Positions 60,422-64,000 of a stretch of 64,000 nt of DNA are shown piece by piece. Made by a program: the position numbers and the translations under genes. The stretch spans positions 167,255 to 231,254 of the forward strand of contig NZ_RSAA01000006.1 of assembly GCF_003931915.1 (NCBI RefSeq), written 5' to 3'. Below the pieces are notes generated by a model. The model was given only the letters and a program-made list of their open reading frames with translations, searched no databases and was not told the origin of the DNA. Position 1 is the first letter of the stretch, and each line of letters starts with the position of its first letter. This DNA comes from Saccharopolyspora rhizosphaerae. Lineage in GTDB: Bacteria; Actinomycetota; Actinomycetes; Mycobacteriales; Pseudonocardiaceae.

Positions 60422-60460
60422 AGCGGCCCGCACCACCCCGGGGGGGAGGCGCGGGCCGCT
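60422..60460. terminator. hairpin downstream of pyrG
   Basis: AGCGGCCCGC (60422-60431) pairs exactly with GCGGGCCGCT (60451-60460), 14 bp past the pyrG stop. It would separate pyrG from the NUDIX-xerD transcript. Confidence 0.55.
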
Positions 60461-60473
60461 CACCTGCGACGGA

Positions 60474-62345
<1,872 letters not shown>

Positions 62346-62414
62346 TCAACCGCCATCCGGCGGCCTACCGGCCGGTTGTCCCCGACGTCCTGGTGAACGG
62401 GCACGCCTCGCAGA

Positions 62415-63359
62415 TCAAGAAGCGCCGCGGGTGCTGGGCACCGGCCCCTGCGCAGAGCTGGCCGCACCGTAGTGGCCGCTCTTGCGGTCCGCTTGCTCGC
62501 GGGCGGCCATCACGACCGCGACGCGCCCGGCACCGGTCTCGGCGTTGTCCACCGTGGACAGGCCCGACGACATCGCCGGATCGACCCGCGCCACTCCCAC
62601 CGCGCCGCGGCCGTCGGCGGAGCCGCTGGTGCCCGCCAGCACGGCCCCCGTGCCGGAGCGGTCGACCTGGGTGGCGAAGCGCGCCAGCGCCGTGGCCCGG
62701 TCGGCCGCGGCGTCGCCTTCGAGCCGTCCCCCGGTGAGCACCACCGCCAGCTCGGCCGGACGCAGGCCCTCGGAGGCGGTCACGTAACCGCCTCCGGCCA
62801 GTCCCGACAGGGCCGCAGCGCGGGCGTCAGCGGTGGCCTGCGGTTGTCCGGTCTGCGGGTTGACCAGCGCCAGCGGTCCGATCAGGCCGCCGGCGAGGGT
62901 GCCCGGGTCGGCGGCGGTGGGCAGCTGGACCCCGGCGGGCAGCAGCTGCGTGACCACGCCGCGCAGCTGGTCGGCGCGGTCCGGGTTGGTCAGCGCCTCA
63001 CCGAGGCGGACCTCCCCGGTGAGGTCGGCGCCGGAGTCCTGCAGCAGCTGGGTCATCGCGGCCCGCTGGCCCTCGTCGGTGTCCGGTGAGCTGATGAGCA
63101 CCACGCTGCGCCCGGTGAGCTGGCCCTGCACGGCCAGCGGCGCCACGGTCGTGTCGAAGCGGTCCGCGGCCTCCGCCTGGGCCTTGAGCTGGGCGCGCTC
63201 GGCGCTGAGCTGGTCGACCTGCGCCTGCAGGTCCTGCTTCTCGCCGCTGAGGGCGTTGAGCAGGCCCTGGCTGACGGAGCTGGTGCCCAGCACCACGCCC
63301 ACGGCCAGCGCGAGGAAGACCGCGGCGATCGAGATGATGTGGTAGCGCAGCGTGATCAC
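62415..63359 (-). CDS. mctB: copper transporter MctB-like protein (DUF3186 family)
   Basis: This 314-residue protein has one N-terminal membrane helix (HIISIAAVFLALAVGVVLG), then a coiled-coil segment (KQDLQAQVDQLSAERAQLKAQ) and a globular extracytoplasmic part, the MctB/Rv1698 layout. Rv1698 was linked to copper efflux and outer-membrane function, but similar proteins occur in actinobacteria without a mycobacterial outer membrane, so the copper role here is uncertain. The GTG start overlaps the SteA stop (GTGA). The steA-mctB-pyrG order supports orthology. Confidence 0.87.
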   Translation of the reverse strand: MITLRYHIISIAAVFLALAVGVVLGTSSVSQGLLNALSGEKQDLQAQVDQLSAERAQLKAQAEAADRFDTTVAPLAVQGQLTGRSVVLISSPDTDEGQRAAMTQLLQDSGADLTGEVRLGEALTNPDRADQLRGVVTQLLPAGVQLPTAADPGTLAGGLIGPLALVNPQTGQPQATADARAAALSGLAGGGYVTASEGLRPAELAVVLTGGRLEGDAAADRATALARFATQVDRSGTGAVLAGTSGSADGRGAVGVARVDPAMSSGLSTVDNAETGAGRVAVVMAAREQADRKSGHYGAASSAQGPVPSTRGAS

Positions 63360-64000
63360 GAGAACAGACCCCCGAAGTAGGCCGACACGGCTCCGGCGGT
63401 GTCGGTGAGCTGGGCCAGGGCGGCGTCGCCGAGCCCGGACACCAGCAGCGCGACGGCGACCACCAGCAGCACCGACAGCACCAGCAGCACCACCGCCGAC
63501 AACGGCGTGCGGCTGCGCTGCAAGGTCGCCACCGCCGGGCCGTCGATGACCTTGCTGCCCAGTCGCAGCCGGGTCAGGAACGTCGAGGGGTTGGAGCCGG
63601 ATCGACCGCGGTCGAGGAACTCGCTGAGCGTGGCCTGGAACCCGACCGTGACCACCAGGTCCGCCTTGTGCGCGTCGGCCAGCAGCAGCGCGAGGTCCTC
63701 GGGGTTGCCCGAGGCGGGGAAGGTCATCGCACCCACACCCAGGTCCTGGATGCGCTCTAGGCCGGGCGCGTGGCCGTCCAGGTGCGCGGGGATGACCAGC
63801 TCAGCACCGCAGCGCAGCGTCTCGGTGCTGATCGTGTCGGGCGCACCGACGATGACGTCCGGCTTGTGGCCGGCGCGCTGCAGGGCGTCCGCGCCGCCCT
63901 CGACACCGATCAGCACCGGCTTGTACTCGCGGATGTAGCGCTTGAGGCGCCGCAGGTCGTCGGCGTGGCCGTAGCCGGGCGCGACGACCAGCGCCTGCCT
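63356..64000 (-). CDS. steA: SteA-like cytokinetic protein (5' end cut by window edge)
   Basis: The visible 214 C-terminal residues match the Rv1697/SteA family. They have LRRLKRYIREYKPVLIGVEGG, DVIVGAPD and AHLDGHAPGLERI of a thiamine-pyrophosphokinase-like domain, and a single C-terminal membrane helix (SAVVLLVLSVLLVVAVALL). In Corynebacterium, SteA works with SteB at the division septum. The start is outside the window. It overlaps mctB by GTGA, as in related actinomycetes. Confidence 0.88.
   Translation of the reverse strand, partial: RQALVVAPGYGHADDLRRLKRYIREYKPVLIGVEGGADALQRAGHKPDVIVGAPDTISTETLRCGAELVIPAHLDGHAPGLERIQDLGVGAMTFPASGNPEDLALLLADAHKADLVVTVGFQATLSEFLDRGRSGSNPSTFLTRLRLGSKVIDGPAVATLQRSRTPLSAVVLLVLSVLLVVAVALLVSGLGDAALAQLTDTAGAVSAYFGGLFS

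Overview
The window is GC-rich actinomycete chromosome. Nearly all third codon positions are G or C, starts are often GTG or TTG, and genes overlap by ATGA, GTGA or TGATG. The right third (about 49.5-64 kb) carries the order steA - mctB - pyrG - NUDIX - xerD - parA-like - RHH protein - scpA - scpB - rluB - cmk - plsC - der. This matches the Rv1697-Rv1713 neighbourhood of Mycobacterium with a few additions. The accessory content (SGNH hydrolase, SGAP-like aminopeptidase, many symporters, AAC(2')-like acetyltransferase) suggests a Pseudonocardiaceae-type soil actinomycete such as Saccharopolyspora or a relative. That assignment is inference. No tRNA, rRNA, CRISPR array, prophage or insertion sequence was seen.

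Layout. 0-5 kb: a hydrolase cut by the window edge and a divergent TetR regulator, a methyltransferase, and an MMPL exporter divergent from a MarR regulator with a palindromic operator. 5-10.5 kb: a UxaA/GarD-type dehydratase, an MFS transporter and an NDP-forming acyl-CoA synthetase. 10.6-16.5 kb: a CaiB-type CoA-transferase divergent from a GntR/HutC regulator, followed by a sarcosine-oxidase-like flavoprotein, a sodium:solute symporter and a second FAD oxidoreductase. This looks like an amine or N-methyl amino-acid catabolic locus. 16.5-19.3 kb: dienelactone hydrolase, VOC protein, DoxX protein, and a J-domain/membrane/NERD-like fusion. 19.5-23.9 kb: a second symporter with a 43-residue partner and a structured leader, and a divergent DapA-like lyase plus atypical SDR. 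24-31 kb: secreted SGNH hydrolase, aldehyde dehydrogenase, AAC(2') homologue, secreted M28 aminopeptidase, isopentenyl-diphosphate isomerase, and a membrane/ACT/GNAT fusion.

31.4-40 kb is a polyol-type catabolic cluster. A six-gene operon encodes HAD phosphatase, 2-hydroxyacid dehydrogenase, EryA-like FGGY kinase, DhaK-DhaL kinase, RpiB-type isomerase and class II aldolase. It is divergent from a DeoR repressor, which is followed by a polyol-permease MFS. The operon and permease promoters share a TTAAC-N10-TTAAC element. 40-45 kb is an overlapping three-gene cassette, GT2 - GtrA/YfhO fusion - secreted PIG-L deacetylase, that resembles a lipid-linked sugar-transfer system with an added extracytoplasmic deacetylase. 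45.3-49.5 kb: an S9 peptidase and a NarL-type two-component system. A KhtT/KhtU-like cation antiporter pair sits between cmk and rluB.

Most convergent gene pairs are separated by long GC-rich hairpins. One pair instead overlaps stop codons within a single CTAG. Two 32-bp TTCGCGCGAA-centred palindromes occur in separate intergenic regions.
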